The translations under genes and the position numbers were made by a program. Under the pieces are notes generated by a model, which saw only the letters and a list, made by a program, of their open reading frames with translations, did not search any database and had not been told where the DNA came from. From a virus, in IMG/VR virus record IMGVR_UViG_3300033233_000019, positions 1 through 64,000 of that record: a stretch of DNA of 64,000 nucleotides, one strand, 5' to 3'. Of the stretch, positions 14,942 through 21,454 are shown piece after piece. Every line of letters begins with the position of its first letter. Position 1 is the stretch's first letter.

Positions 14942-15023
14942 TGACCTGATCTTCAGTATGCAGTGGTCAATCTGCACATACGCATCGGCACGTCGCCATT
15001 ACCGTGATGCCGATGCGTTTCAC
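14942..15023 (-). promoter_or_regulatory. pseudoknot leader element, copy 3
   Basis: GTGAAAC, 11-bp perfect stem ACGCATCGGCA/TGCCGATGCGT, hairpin TGCAG-ATTGACCA-CTGCA, then CTGAAGATCAGGTCA. Loop TGACC complements GGTCA. Sits between the 25-aa gene and the MoxR gene. Confidence 0.65.
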
Positions 15024-15101
15024 TCAGCCCTTACGAATTAGATAATCGAGACATGCAAAGAAAAATGCTATCTCGACTGCTAGCCAAATGTGCGCCAGCA
15101 T
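15024..15101 (-). CDS. 25-aa membrane microprotein
   Basis: ATG at 15101 shares its A with the previous TGA. MLAHIWLAVEIAFFFACLDY followed by a positively charged end (LIRKG): one membrane span, inside-positive C-terminus. No Shine-Dalgarno site of its own, so it would rely on coupling. Confidence 0.4.
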   Translation of the reverse strand: MLAHIWLAVEIAFFFACLDYLIRKG

Positions 15102-15313
15102 CACAGCACCGGATCAGGATAAAGCTCGCCGCGCAAGAATGCGCGTTCCAGTTCATCCTGTGCTTCAGGGGAGGGAAGTTGTTTGTCTTTCGGTTTGCAG
15201 TCAGCATGTAGCACCAAGTGCGGTTGAAGGTGACGGACAATTTTGATTGCCTCACCGGGAAAAATATCTTCGTTGCAATTCAGGCAGTGACCAAAAAACT
15301 TTGCGTACATCAT
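15101..15313 (-). CDS. small zinc-motif protein, 70 aa
   Basis: ATG at 15313 with GGAG upstream. FGHCLNCNEDIFPGEAIKI then LVLHADCKP: C-x2-C, then H-x2-C, the same zinc layout as the N-terminus of the MoxR gene (CVVCGGTI...HCDPTC). The shared motif suggests a common origin or a common binding target. C-terminal half is helical and acidic. Confidence 0.6.
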   Translation of the reverse strand: MMYAKFFGHCLNCNEDIFPGEAIKIVRHLQPHLVLHADCKPKDKQLPSPEAQDELERAFLRGELYPDPVL

Positions 15314-15314
15314 G

Positions 15315-15506
15315 TCAATTGCTCCGTTTCGGATTGAATGACGTTGTGAACCACAGTGGATTCTCTTCAGCGTAGAACCACGGACTGCATTGCCCTGACT
15401 TCGTGCGATACGAGAATGCACGTTCGGGCCGACTCAAACGCTCGACTTCCGTCTTAGTCGCAACCGTGATCTTGAGCATCGTGCGGATTGCTTTAGGTTT
15501 CAGCAT
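15315..15506 (-). CDS. small hypothetical protein, 63 aa
   Basis: ATG at 15506 with AGGTG eight bases upstream, directly behind pseudoknot leader copy 4. MLKPKAIRTMLKITVATKTE, then SGQCSPWFYAEENPLWFTTS; basic N-terminus, aromatic C-terminus. No family recognised. Confidence 0.6.
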   Translation of the reverse strand: MLKPKAIRTMLKITVATKTEVERLSRPERAFSYRTKSGQCSPWFYAEENPLWFTTSFNPKRSN

Positions 15507-15517
15507 TGCAATCACCT

Positions 15518-15576
15518 TGACCTGATCATCAGAGTGCAGTGGTCAGTCTGCACTAACGGGCCGAAGCCCATTTCAC
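15518..15576 (-). promoter_or_regulatory. pseudoknot leader element, copy 4
   Basis: GTGAAAT, short hairpin GGGC-TTCG-GCCC, hairpin AGTGCAG-ACTGACCA-CTGCACT, then CTGATGATCAGGTCA followed by AGGTG. Loop TGACC complements GGTCA. The first stem is a compact UUCG tetraloop here, while copies 1 and 3 have 11-bp stems. Confidence 0.65.
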
Positions 15577-15596
15577 TCATCAACTTCAGAGTGCAA

Positions 15597-15821
15597 TTAG
15601 CGGTTCAGAAACTCTCTGATCATGTGCGATGCGGGAATCAAGCGGTGAGCGTTGTTATCACCGATGCGCTTGCGTGCCAACTCACACGCCAGCGACTCAG
15701 TGCAGAGTACCACACGGTTTTCAGTGCGGCCTAACTGATCAAGAATCTGATCGCGTGTGTAGACTTCAGTGACGTACACGGTTTCGTGATTCCAGACGTT
15801 GACGTAATCAGCGTTGCTCAT
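15597..15821 (-). CDS. small hypothetical protein, 74 aa
   Basis: ATG at 15821 with GGGGGAAA upstream. VNVWNHETVYVTEVYTRDQI, then RVVLCTESLACELARKRIG. No motif recognised; compact alpha/beta pattern. Three-base gap from the upstream gene. Confidence 0.6.
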   Translation of the reverse strand: MSNADYVNVWNHETVYVTEVYTRDQILDQLGRTENRVVLCTESLACELARKRIGDNNAHRLIPASHMIREFLNR

Positions 15822-15822
15822 G

Positions 15823-16071
15823 TTATTTCCCCCATGCTTGATCGCGTCCCTGATTCGGGCGCTTGTGAAGTGATGCCGTGCAAACTAGCCCGATGAATTT
15901 GCCAGTCCAAGGATCAGCGACGTATGCATGTCCCATCGTGTTAGCGGGAGGACAGCCGTACAGATTGACGACGCGAACGCGGTCACCAGCGTTCAGCGAC
16001 GTGCGACCATCGATCACGTCCAACATGCAAGGATTGTAAGTGTAGATGCTGTTCGCTCTGACTCGTTTCAT
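15823..16071 (-). CDS. small hypothetical protein, 82 aa
   Basis: ATG at 16071 overlaps the previous stop (ATGA). GDRVRVVNLYGCPPANTMGH and YVADPWTGKFIGLVCTASL read as beta strands of a small SH3-like barrel, a common fold for tiny phage proteins. Fold call is inference. Confidence 0.6.
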   Translation of the reverse strand: MKRVRANSIYTYNPCMLDVIDGRTSLNAGDRVRVVNLYGCPPANTMGHAYVADPWTGKFIGLVCTASLHKRPNQGRDQAWGK

Positions 16072-16223
16072 TTTACGCTCTTGAGATAAACCTGTTCGAT
16101 GCTGTCATGCTGCTCTTTAGCAGCTTCGATTAAAGCTTCGCAGGTTTTGCAGTAGTCGCCGTTGTTCTGGCATGTGCATTGTTGGTTGCTGCGTTGAATG
16201 CGAGAGTACTCAGCTTGCTGCAT
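16068..16223 (-). CDS. small cysteine-containing protein, 51 aa
   Basis: ATG at 16223 with AGGAGT upstream. CTCQNNGDYCKTCEALIEAA has four Cys in 14 residues, compatible with one zinc; remainder helical. First gene of this leftward operon. Confidence 0.6.
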   Translation of the reverse strand: MQQAEYSRIQRSNQQCTCQNNGDYCKTCEALIEAAKEQHDSIEQVYLKSVK

Positions 16224-18176
16224 ATCGTTTACTCCTGTTTTGAATGGTTTTGGAATCGCCACAGTGACCTGATCACTCCGTTGCAATCGGTGGTGACGGT
16301 GTATGTCGATTCCAGAACCACTCAAGGTTTCTGGCGAGCATCACAGCCCGCTAGGTTGAGGTTTGCGAAGAGCAGTTCACTTAACTTTTCCGTGAGCCGT
16401 GCAGCATGTAACGCTGCGACTGCGCCCTGCTCTTATATGTTGCGAGGAAGACTGCCAATCTTCCTGCATCCTTTGGCTACGCTTGCGTCTCACGTTTCGG
16501 CTTCCCGCGTACTGCTGTACTATCTCGCGGTCTTCAGGAGCTTCGTCGTGGCGGTCAGGTTCGCCGCCCTTCCCTGAGCTTGCTTGCCTACTTTGTGAAA
16601 CCTTGCCATGTCCAGATATTCTCATGGCTGGTATCCAATTTCAATAGCTATTTCGTGTATTTTACAACCCCTTTAGAATCAGCGAGAAATAAAGATCACG
16701 AGTTTACTACTTCGATACTTGACATGGGAAAATTGGATTAATTAGTCGCAGTTAGCCGCAAGTCATTGAGCCAGCACGACTTACGCTAACGAGCTAATGT
16801 TAACTAAAGCGTAAACAAATTAGTCCGACGCTAATCTCCCAATTGTAAAGGACTTACGCGCATACGTTCGTCGTTTGTTCGCTTCTGTTAACACGGCCAT
16901 TTGAATTACCACGGCTGTGCGAATCCGGCCACATGCGACCAGCCCGTGATCGCGTCAGGATGCCCTAAGACGCGCAGGACGTGCCACGATGCCACCGCGA
17001 CACCACGGACACAGCCACGAGCACGCCAGCCACGAATCCGGCCATCCTGCGAACGGGCGCTATGTGATCCCGGCCAGCTACGCGGCCATGAACGAATCAC
17101 AAGACCCGGCCATGATCAAGATGCATGAGAGAGAGAGAGACAGGAGCCTGTTAGCTGAGTAATAAACGATATTGCAATTAGTGCCGTTAGCGCCAACAGT
17201 CACCATCGTGGCTCTTTCGCTTTGCGTTCGTAACGTGACTAACGTGGACACAGCCTTCGGCTCACTTAGCACACCTATGAAAAACCATAGGCTGATCTAT
17301 GTCCGATAACGCTGCACACCTGTTGTGGGAGATATGATAAATCATAGATTGTAAGTGGTTGAGGCCATTAGCCCGTTAGAGCGATTAGCTACGCAAGTGG
17401 AACAACTGGACTAATCGTGACTAATGTTGACTAATTGGTTAAGGGAACAAAACCGCGTATTGTCGAGCGTCGTATCTATCTTATCTATCTATAACTTACA
17501 GACCACAAATCTGCTAATTGTAAGTCCTTTAGAATCAGTTAGCCCATTAGCGCGTCAGTAATGCAGGAGCAAAATGTTCTAAGTCCTTTTGAATCAGCAA
17601 TAAGGAGTCTCTAATCGGTCGAGAGGGGTGGGGTAGGAGAGTCCCCGGCGTATGGCACCAGACGCATTGCTGGCGCAGCCTCAAAGTGGACTAATCCCAC
17701 TAACGGGTACATCTATGGTTTTCCATATGCTTGCATATACTTACCGCCTAATAGGGACTCCTTCCTCAGAATAGGGTGGTGCATCCCTGAAAGGGTGGTA
17801 GTACCCGTGGCTAACTGGTACATAGGGATATACGATATGCTAACGTGCCAACGCAAGTATATCCTGCTGTGCCGTTACAAGCCTTTGGTGTCTTTGTCAC
17901 CCATTCAGGGCTGGATTGTCAACTTGGGAGGGTCACATTGTCAACCGTTAGCCAGTTAGTCTGTGTCACGAAAACAAGTGGTACATTTATACCTATTGAT
18001 GTTGATTTTATGGTTTAATAGGTCATAGTATACCTATATGCAAGATATCGCGTTTAAGACTGAGGAACTGCAGATTGCTCTCGGTAAGCGTATACTCACC
18101 AGAACAACGCTTCGTGTTCAACTTTTGGCGCTGCCCGTGCGACTGAGATTCCTGAACAAACTAGGTAATATTTACA
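16224..18176. other. long gene-poor region with TTAG/CTAA repeats, candidate origin
   Basis: No ORF with a ribosome site and recognisable protein could be supported in about 1.9 kb; short arginine-rich frames at 16377-16625 look accidental. Many copies of TTAGCC[C/A]xTTAG and ACTAAT occur (for example near 17370, 17410, 17535, 17955). CTTTAGAATCAG or CTTTTGAATCAG follows AAGTC or AACCC at three sites (16664, 17518, 17578). A GACCTGATCAC near 16264 resembles the tail of the pseudoknot leaders but lacks the matching loop. A (GA) run lies at 17138. Confidence 0.5.
17409..17438 (+). repeat. three tandem 10-bp iterons
   Basis: GACTAATCGT, GACTAATGTT and GACTAATTGG follow each other with exact 10-bp period, so the copies lie on one DNA face. 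Typical spacing for a replication-initiator or regulator array. Single ACTAAT or TTAG motifs flank it. Confidence 0.55.
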
Positions 18177-18177
18177 C

Positions 18178-18206
18178 TTGACATTCATGCCGAGATTTGG
18201 TAGAAT
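18178..18206 (+). promoter_or_regulatory. plus-strand sigma70-type promoter of the moron island
   Basis: TTGACA (18178-18183), 17-bp spacer, TAGAAT (18201-18206). Predicted +1 at 18213. It points against the surrounding minus-strand genes and drives the island at 18313-20330. Confidence 0.7.
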
Positions 18207-18212
18207 GTCTTC

Positions 18213-18292
18213 GGGTTGGTCACTGTCGGTACGTGTAGGCGGTCTGTAAATCCGTCCTCTCGTGAGTTCGACTACCCTTCCCTCATGCACCA
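18213..18292 (+). tRNA. tRNA-Tyr-like degenerate element, anticodon GUA
   Basis: Begins at the predicted +1. D-arm CAC-TGTCGGTAC-GTG, anticodon-like loop CTGTAAA, GAGTTCGACT and a terminal GCACCA are visible, but the acceptor pairs only partly (GGGTTGG with ACTACCC) and no proper T-stem forms. Probably a decayed tRNA or a tRNA-like leader, not a working tRNA. Confidence 0.35.
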
Positions 18293-18312
18293 GATGTTGT
18301 AACGGAGGAAAA

Positions 18313-18678
18313 ATGAATAAACTGCTTCCCCTGTTGCTTTCATTCGGGATGCTGTTTGGCGGAAACGCCTTTGCAGCCCAGAAAGCGACGCAACAGATTA
18401 CGATTACGGTTGTCGCACAGCTTGGTATTTCCACTGTGTCGTTACCGGGAATGGTAATCGGACAACCATACAATGCACAGATTCAAGTGACGGGCGGAAT
18501 TGCTCCGTACACTTACTCTGTCGATCCCTCAACTGTCAATCCGCTTCCTGCGGGTGTGACACTCAACGCAGCGACGGGAGTTGTTTCCGGTACGCCGACC
18601 ACGTTGCCAGCCTCTTGCACACCTAATCAGGCTTGCACAATCAAGGTAACATTCGCAGTTACGGATAGTACACTCTAA
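18313..18678 (+). CDS. secreted Ig-like-fold protein, 121 aa
   Basis: ATG at 18313 with GGAGG upstream. Signal peptide LPLLLSFGMLFGGNAFAAQ; mature part contains SLPGMVIGQPYNAQIQVTGG and LPAGVTLNAATGVVSGTPT, the signature of putative-Ig (He_PIG, cadherin-like) domains. Such domains bind carbohydrate or protein surfaces. First gene of an overlapping run (TAATG to the next). Export from the host cell is inferred from the signal peptide. Confidence 0.8.
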   Translation: MNKLLPLLLSFGMLFGGNAFAAQKATQQITITVVAQLGISTVSLPGMVIGQPYNAQIQVTGGIAPYTYSVDPSTVNPLPAGVTLNAATGVVSGTPTTLPASCTPNQACTIKVTFAVTDSTL

Positions 18679-18944
18679 TGCACACTCTAATGAAACGCTG
18701 GCTTGCTGTCATTGGGCTGAGTCTAGTTTTGATGGGATGCGGTGGGCCAGCGCCTACTCCGGTTAATCCGCCTATTGCTTCGACGGCGATAGTCGGCCAA
18801 CCATACTTGCTTGTCATTCAAGGCACGCAGTGTACATTCGTGTCAGGAACGCTCCCGGTGGGTCTAACCATGAGCGGTTGCATAATCAGCGGCGTGCCTA
18901 CTCAATTAGGATTGTTCACATTTACCGTGAGTGTGACGCAATGA
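18678..18944 (+). CDS. lipoprotein with Ig-like domain, 88 aa
   Basis: Shares the A of its ATG with the previous TAA. N-terminus MKRWLAVIGLSLVLMGCGG carries a lipobox (LMGC). The rest (IVGQPYLLVIQGTQC, SGTLPVGLTMSGCIISGVPT) is a short He_PIG-type Ig fold like its upstream neighbour. Likely host outer-membrane or cytoplasmic-membrane anchored. Confidence 0.75.
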   Translation: MHTLMKRWLAVIGLSLVLMGCGGPAPTPVNPPIASTAIVGQPYLLVIQGTQCTFVSGTLPVGLTMSGCIISGVPTQLGLFTFTVSVTQ

Positions 18945-19288
18945 TAAAACGAAATTGGTTACTAACACTCGTTATGTTAATGAGCACTTTCAATTTAGGT
19001 ACAACCCAGAAAACGACGAGACAGGTTGTAATCCCGGTGCTTGTTCAACACAGCGCGACGTTGTTATGGGCTGGTGATTCGGGTGTAACATTCAAAATTT
19101 ATCGCAGCACAACTTCTGGAAGTGGATACATCATGGTCAACCTGTCACCAGTGACTACGAAAAGTTATCAAGATTTTACGATTCTGAGTGGGGTCACATA
19201 CTATTATGTGGTCACTGCTTACGATCCGGCGACAAATTTGGAAAGCGAATACAGTAATGAAGTGATCGCTGTCGTACCACTACCATAG
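18941..19288 (+). CDS. secreted fibronectin type III-like protein, 115 aa
   Basis: ATG at 18941 overlaps the lipoprotein stop (ATGA). Hydrophobic N-terminus NWLLTLVMLMSTFNLGTTQ, then FKIYRSTTSGSGYIMVN, YQDFTILSGVTYYYVVTAYD and ESEYSNEV, the strand pattern of an FnIII domain. With the two genes before it, forms a set of three exported adhesion-type folds. Confidence 0.75.
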   Translation: MIKRNWLLTLVMLMSTFNLGTTQKTTRQVVIPVLVQHSATLLWAGDSGVTFKIYRSTTSGSGYIMVNLSPVTTKSYQDFTILSGVTYYYVVTAYDPATNLESEYSNEVIAVVPLP

Positions 19289-19296
19289 GAGGGATA

Positions 19297-19422
19297 ATGA
19301 AGAAAGACAACAGAGATGATTGGGAACTACACAGGGACGGAGACTGTGAGTTCGATTGCCCGTTCTGCTATGATGAGGGGTTTGAGCATACTCAGATCGA
19401 AGCGGAGGAGACTAATGACTAA
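19297..19422 (+). CDS. tiny acidic zinc-motif protein, 41 aa
   Basis: ATG at 19297 with GGAGGG upstream. CEFDCPFCYDEG (C-x3-C-x2-C) recurs as YEFDCPFCYKED in the gene at 20094-20330, and the DNA is nearly identical over that stretch, so one copy is a duplication of the other. Ends eight bases inside the next gene. Confidence 0.6.
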   Translation: MKKDNRDDWELHRDGDCEFDCPFCYDEGFEHTQIEAEETND

Positions 19423-19615
19423 CACATCTAGGATAGACGTAGGAACGGTCAACGTCTGCATCAAGCGGGTCTGCTACGACTGCCGCAAGGGAGACGATCC
19501 TATTCGGCAGTCGGACGGCGATTGGATGCACATGATGATGGGATTCGATGATTGGTCTGAGCACTGCCCTGCTGCGAGGCTGCACGAGTTGTTATGGGAA
19601 TATCATGGCTTGTGA
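19415..19615 (+). CDS. small hypothetical protein, 66 aa
   Basis: ATG at 19415 with GGAGGAG upstream. NVCIKRVCYDCRKGDD then GFDDWSEHCPAARLHELLW; four Cys and two His could form a zinc site. Not recognised. Confidence 0.6.
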   Translation: MTNTSRIDVGTVNVCIKRVCYDCRKGDDPIRQSDGDWMHMMMGFDDWSEHCPAARLHELLWEYHGL

Positions 19616-19650
19616 GAAGTGTTGGCGGCTTATCTTCGGATGATGTATCG

Positions 19651-19746
19651 TGGCGGGAGTCAAGCGGATCACCGTGTGAGTCCGGTTGAAAACAGCAGAC
19701 TGTAAATCTGCCGCCCCGGCATCGGTGCGAATCCATCCCCATGCCA
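19651..19746 (+). tRNA. tRNA-Tyr-like degenerate element, anticodon GUA
   Basis: A perfect anticodon arm GCAGA-CTGTAAA-TCTGC (anticodon GUA) sits in a sequence ending GCCA, but the 5' part is about 14 nt too long and the T-arm is replaced by GGTGCGAATCC with poor stem pairing. GGAT-CACCG pairs instead with CGGTG-ATCC. Probably a decayed or repurposed tRNA upstream of the lipoprotein gene. Confidence 0.35.
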
Positions 19747-19760
19747 TATTAGGAGGAACA

Positions 19761-20009
19761 ATGAAGTGGTTGATTTTAGTTCTGGTTAGTTTTATGCTAG
19801 TTGGCTGTCACAAGAAGCCAGTCAAAGCATTTGTCGAACCTTTACACTTCAGCGAAACAATCAACTACGATTGTATCGACCACATTGAAGTGCAGCGCGG
19901 GTATTGTCGCAAGCCGTTGGGCAGCGATGTAGCAACTTGCAGTCTGGTGAAACCAGTAAAGAAGAATACTGAAGAATGCCAGAAAGCAAATAACGTTTTT
20001 CCAGACTAG
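19761..20009 (+). CDS. small lipoprotein, 82 aa
   Basis: ATG at 19761 with AGGAGG six bases upstream. KWLILVLVSFMLVGCHKKP is a lipoprotein signal with lipobox LVGC. The mature part carries four further Cys (DCIDH, GYCRKP, TCSLV, EECQK), likely disulfide-bonded outside the cytoplasm. Family unknown; candidates are superinfection-exclusion or surface-masking lipoproteins, by analogy only. Confidence 0.7.
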   Translation: MKWLILVLVSFMLVGCHKKPVKAFVEPLHFSETINYDCIDHIEVQRGYCRKPLGSDVATCSLVKPVKKNTEECQKANNVFPD

Positions 20010-20022
20010 TAGAGGAGAAAGA

Positions 20023-20094
20023 ATGTTTAATGTGGCGTTTTTTGCGCTGTTACTCTTGTGCGTGTACGCACTAATTTTAGGATGGAGGAAGTAA
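20023..20094 (+). CDS. 23-aa membrane microprotein
   Basis: ATG at 20023 with GGAG upstream; MFNVAFFALLLLCVYALILG then WRK. Single membrane span with positive C-terminus. Stop and next start share an A (TAATG). Confidence 0.55.
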   Translation: MFNVAFFALLLLCVYALILGWRK

Positions 20095-20330
20095 TGATTG
20101 ATGATCTGTATCATTGTCCGCGATGCGAGGCTGGTGAGTCTACAATCGGCAGCACATTTCGTTGGCACGGCTATACGCCACAGGAAGGCTATAAGAATGC
20201 GGAGCAATGCTTCGACGGTTTTACTCGTGCTGTAGTAGAAATTCTTCTAGACGACTATTACGAGTTCGATTGCCCATTCTGTTACAAGGAAGATGATGAA
20301 GACGGATTGGAATGGGACGACGAGTACTAA
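20094..20330 (+). CDS. small acidic zinc-motif protein, 78 aa
   Basis: ATG at 20094 with GGAGG six bases upstream. Two zinc-type motifs: YHCPRCEAG near the N-terminus and YEFDCPFCYKED near the C-terminus, the latter duplicated in the 41-aa protein upstream. Strongly acidic end (DDEDGLEWDDEY). Function unknown. Confidence 0.65.
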   Translation: MIDDLYHCPRCEAGESTIGSTFRWHGYTPQEGYKNAEQCFDGFTRAVVEILLDDYYEFDCPFCYKEDDEDGLEWDDEY

Positions 20331-20389
20331 AGACCTGATCATGCCGTGCAATCGCAAACGTATCATATTGTACGGATACAATCTTATCG

Positions 20390-20444
20390 CGCCTTGAAAA
20401 CAACTTTAACTCATAAGTTGTAGGTTCGATCCCTGCGCCCACCA
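20390..20444 (+). tRNA. tRNA 3'-half remnant
   Basis: Good T-arm GTAGG-TTCGATC-CCTGC followed by GCCCACCA, but no matching 5' acceptor upstream, and the loop TAACTCAT does not sit in a proper 5-bp anticodon stem. Best read as a decayed tRNA-Met-like 3' half. Confidence 0.35.
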
Positions 20445-20446
20445 AC

Positions 20447-20514
20447 ACCGACTTCGTTCAGTGGCAGGATGCCTTAGGAGCATCACAGGGGGTCGATTCC
20501 ATTAGTCGGTGCCA
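20447..20514 (+). tRNA. tRNA-Glu-like pseudo-tRNA
   Basis: Perfect 7-bp acceptor ACCGACT/AGTCGGT with encoded GCCA end and a tRNA-Glu-like D-arm start TCGTTCAGTGG. Length is only 68 nt: the anticodon arm is shortened (GATGC-CTTAGGA-GCATC steals the D-stem 3' strand) and the T-stem has mismatches. Unlikely to be charged normally. Confidence 0.4.
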
Positions 20515-20592
20515 TCCACTCACACTCGACTTGTCATTGAGATTGTGCAATATTCTTCAACTGGTCACTTATTCTATGTGCTCGTTCGCCTG

Positions 20593-20991
20593 TCATTTTA
20601 TGCACTTTCCCGGCGCATGGTTCATGATTTCAGGATCGATGTCGGATGCGATATCCGTCATGCGAACGTCATGTAGAGGGCAGGACGGGTCTTGACAGTG
20701 GCAGTATGGGTCTAACGCTTCGGTATGTGGGAGCGTTACTCGCGCAGCGCATGGACCAGCGTTACCGGGCGTGCGTGAGCACCATCCTTGGGGTGGTTTG
20801 TCGCAAACCGTTGAACGGTCGGGATCGACGGTTACTGGATTGTAAGGAATGGAGCCGGGAGCGTGGGTCGAACACGCAGCCTTCTGATTACAGATCAGAT
20901 ACTCTGCCAATTGAGTTATCCCGGCGCTTATCTTGTTTAGAGTAATGTTAACGTCTCGTAGTTGATTATAAATCTGCCAACTCAAATCCAT
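20593..20991 (-). CDS. uncertain ORF spanning the tRNA-Thr locus, 132 aa
   Basis: The ATG at 20991 has a strong AGGAGG site, and MDLSWQIYNQLRDVNITLNK looks like a real N-terminus. The frame then stays open through the whole tRNA-Thr gene (20850-20925), giving a non-protein-like middle, and ends in a Cys/Pro-rich tail (PYCHCQDPSCPLHD). Either a tRNA landed in a gene without breaking the frame, or only a short N-terminal peptide was ever real. Confidence 0.3.
   Translation of the reverse strand: MDLSWQIYNQLRDVNITLNKISAGITQLAEYLICNQKAACSTHAPGSIPYNPVTVDPDRSTVCDKPPQGWCSRTPGNAGPCAARVTLPHTEALDPYCHCQDPSCPLHDVRMTDIASDIDPEIMNHAPGKCIK
20850..20925 (-). tRNA. tRNA-Thr (UGU)
   Basis: Complete cloverleaf: acceptor GCCGGGA/TCCCGGC, D-stem ACTC/GAGT, anticodon arm TCTGA-TCTGTAA-TCAGA (anticodon UGU, reads ACA), T-arm GCGTG-TTCGACC-CACGC, discriminator U and encoded CCA. 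76 nt including CCA. The only tRNA of the window with all stems intact. Confidence 0.93.
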
Positions 20992-21062
20992 TTGTTCCTC
21001 CTAGCATAACTCCACATTGCTCCAAGTATCAGAGCCAGCAACCACAAATCTAAAAGCCACAT
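20982..21062 (-). CDS. 26-aa membrane microprotein
   Basis: ATG at 21062 lies inside the end of the HNH gene; MWLLDLWLLALILGAMWSYA then ARRNKWI: one membrane span with a positive tail. It contains the AGGAGG of the next ORF, so the two would be coupled. No ribosome site of its own is obvious. Confidence 0.4.
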   Translation of the reverse strand: MWLLDLWLLALILGAMWSYARRNKWI

Positions 21063-21454
21063 TTGGACTTTACAAAATGTTCATAAACTACTTTTATCCA
21101 GTCGGAAAACTCTTCAACAGTCAAATTACTTTTAGCCTGATTGCACCGTTTGCAGCAGGGCACTACATTGGACAAAAGATATCCGGCACTAGGCACGACT
21201 TGATCCAACCCTGAGCTTGTAGTGTTTAACGAACCTCCACAATAATGACATGGCTGTTTTAATAGATGTTCGTGTTCATAGATGGTTATGTTGCAAAACT
21301 TACCTTTTGATTTGGCAAGAGACAAAAGCACACTGTATCTTCCTTTTGGAGTTCTTAGATAAGCGCGGTTTAGCTTGTCCAATAAATCCTTATGCTTGGC
21401 ACGATATGCTTTTCTAGTTGCCCGCTCTTTATCTTTGTCTTTATATCTACTCAC
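21050..21454 (-). CDS. HNH endonuclease, family A copy 2
   Basis: 134 aa. Basic N-terminus (KDKDKERATRKAYRAKHKD), then PCHYCGGSL, GLDQVVPSAGY and VVPCCKRCNQAKSN followed by FSDWI. Same motif order as the HNH genes at 359 and 25862, with D-Q in place of D-R. Overlaps the next start by eight bases. Probable freestanding homing nuclease. Confidence 0.85.
   Translation of the reverse strand: MSRYKDKDKERATRKAYRAKHKDLLDKLNRAYLRTPKGRYSVLLSLAKSKGKFCNITIYEHEHLLKQPCHYCGGSLNTTSSGLDQVVPSAGYLLSNVVPCCKRCNQAKSNLTVEEFSDWIKVVYEHFVKSKCGF

Noticed and set aside
16255-16300. Fifth copy of the pseudoknot leader
   Set aside because: GTGATCAGGTCAC is present but the hairpin loop reads ATTGCAA rather than TGACC, so the pseudoknot cannot form.
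16377-16647. 82-codon frames on both strands and a 29-codon basic frame (MARFHKVGKQAQG)
   Set aside because: No Shine-Dalgarno site, arginine/serine-biased composition and no recognisable fold; left as non-coding.
17914-17945. Two TGTCAA boxes as minus-strand promoters
   Set aside because: No -10-like hexamer at the right distance for either.
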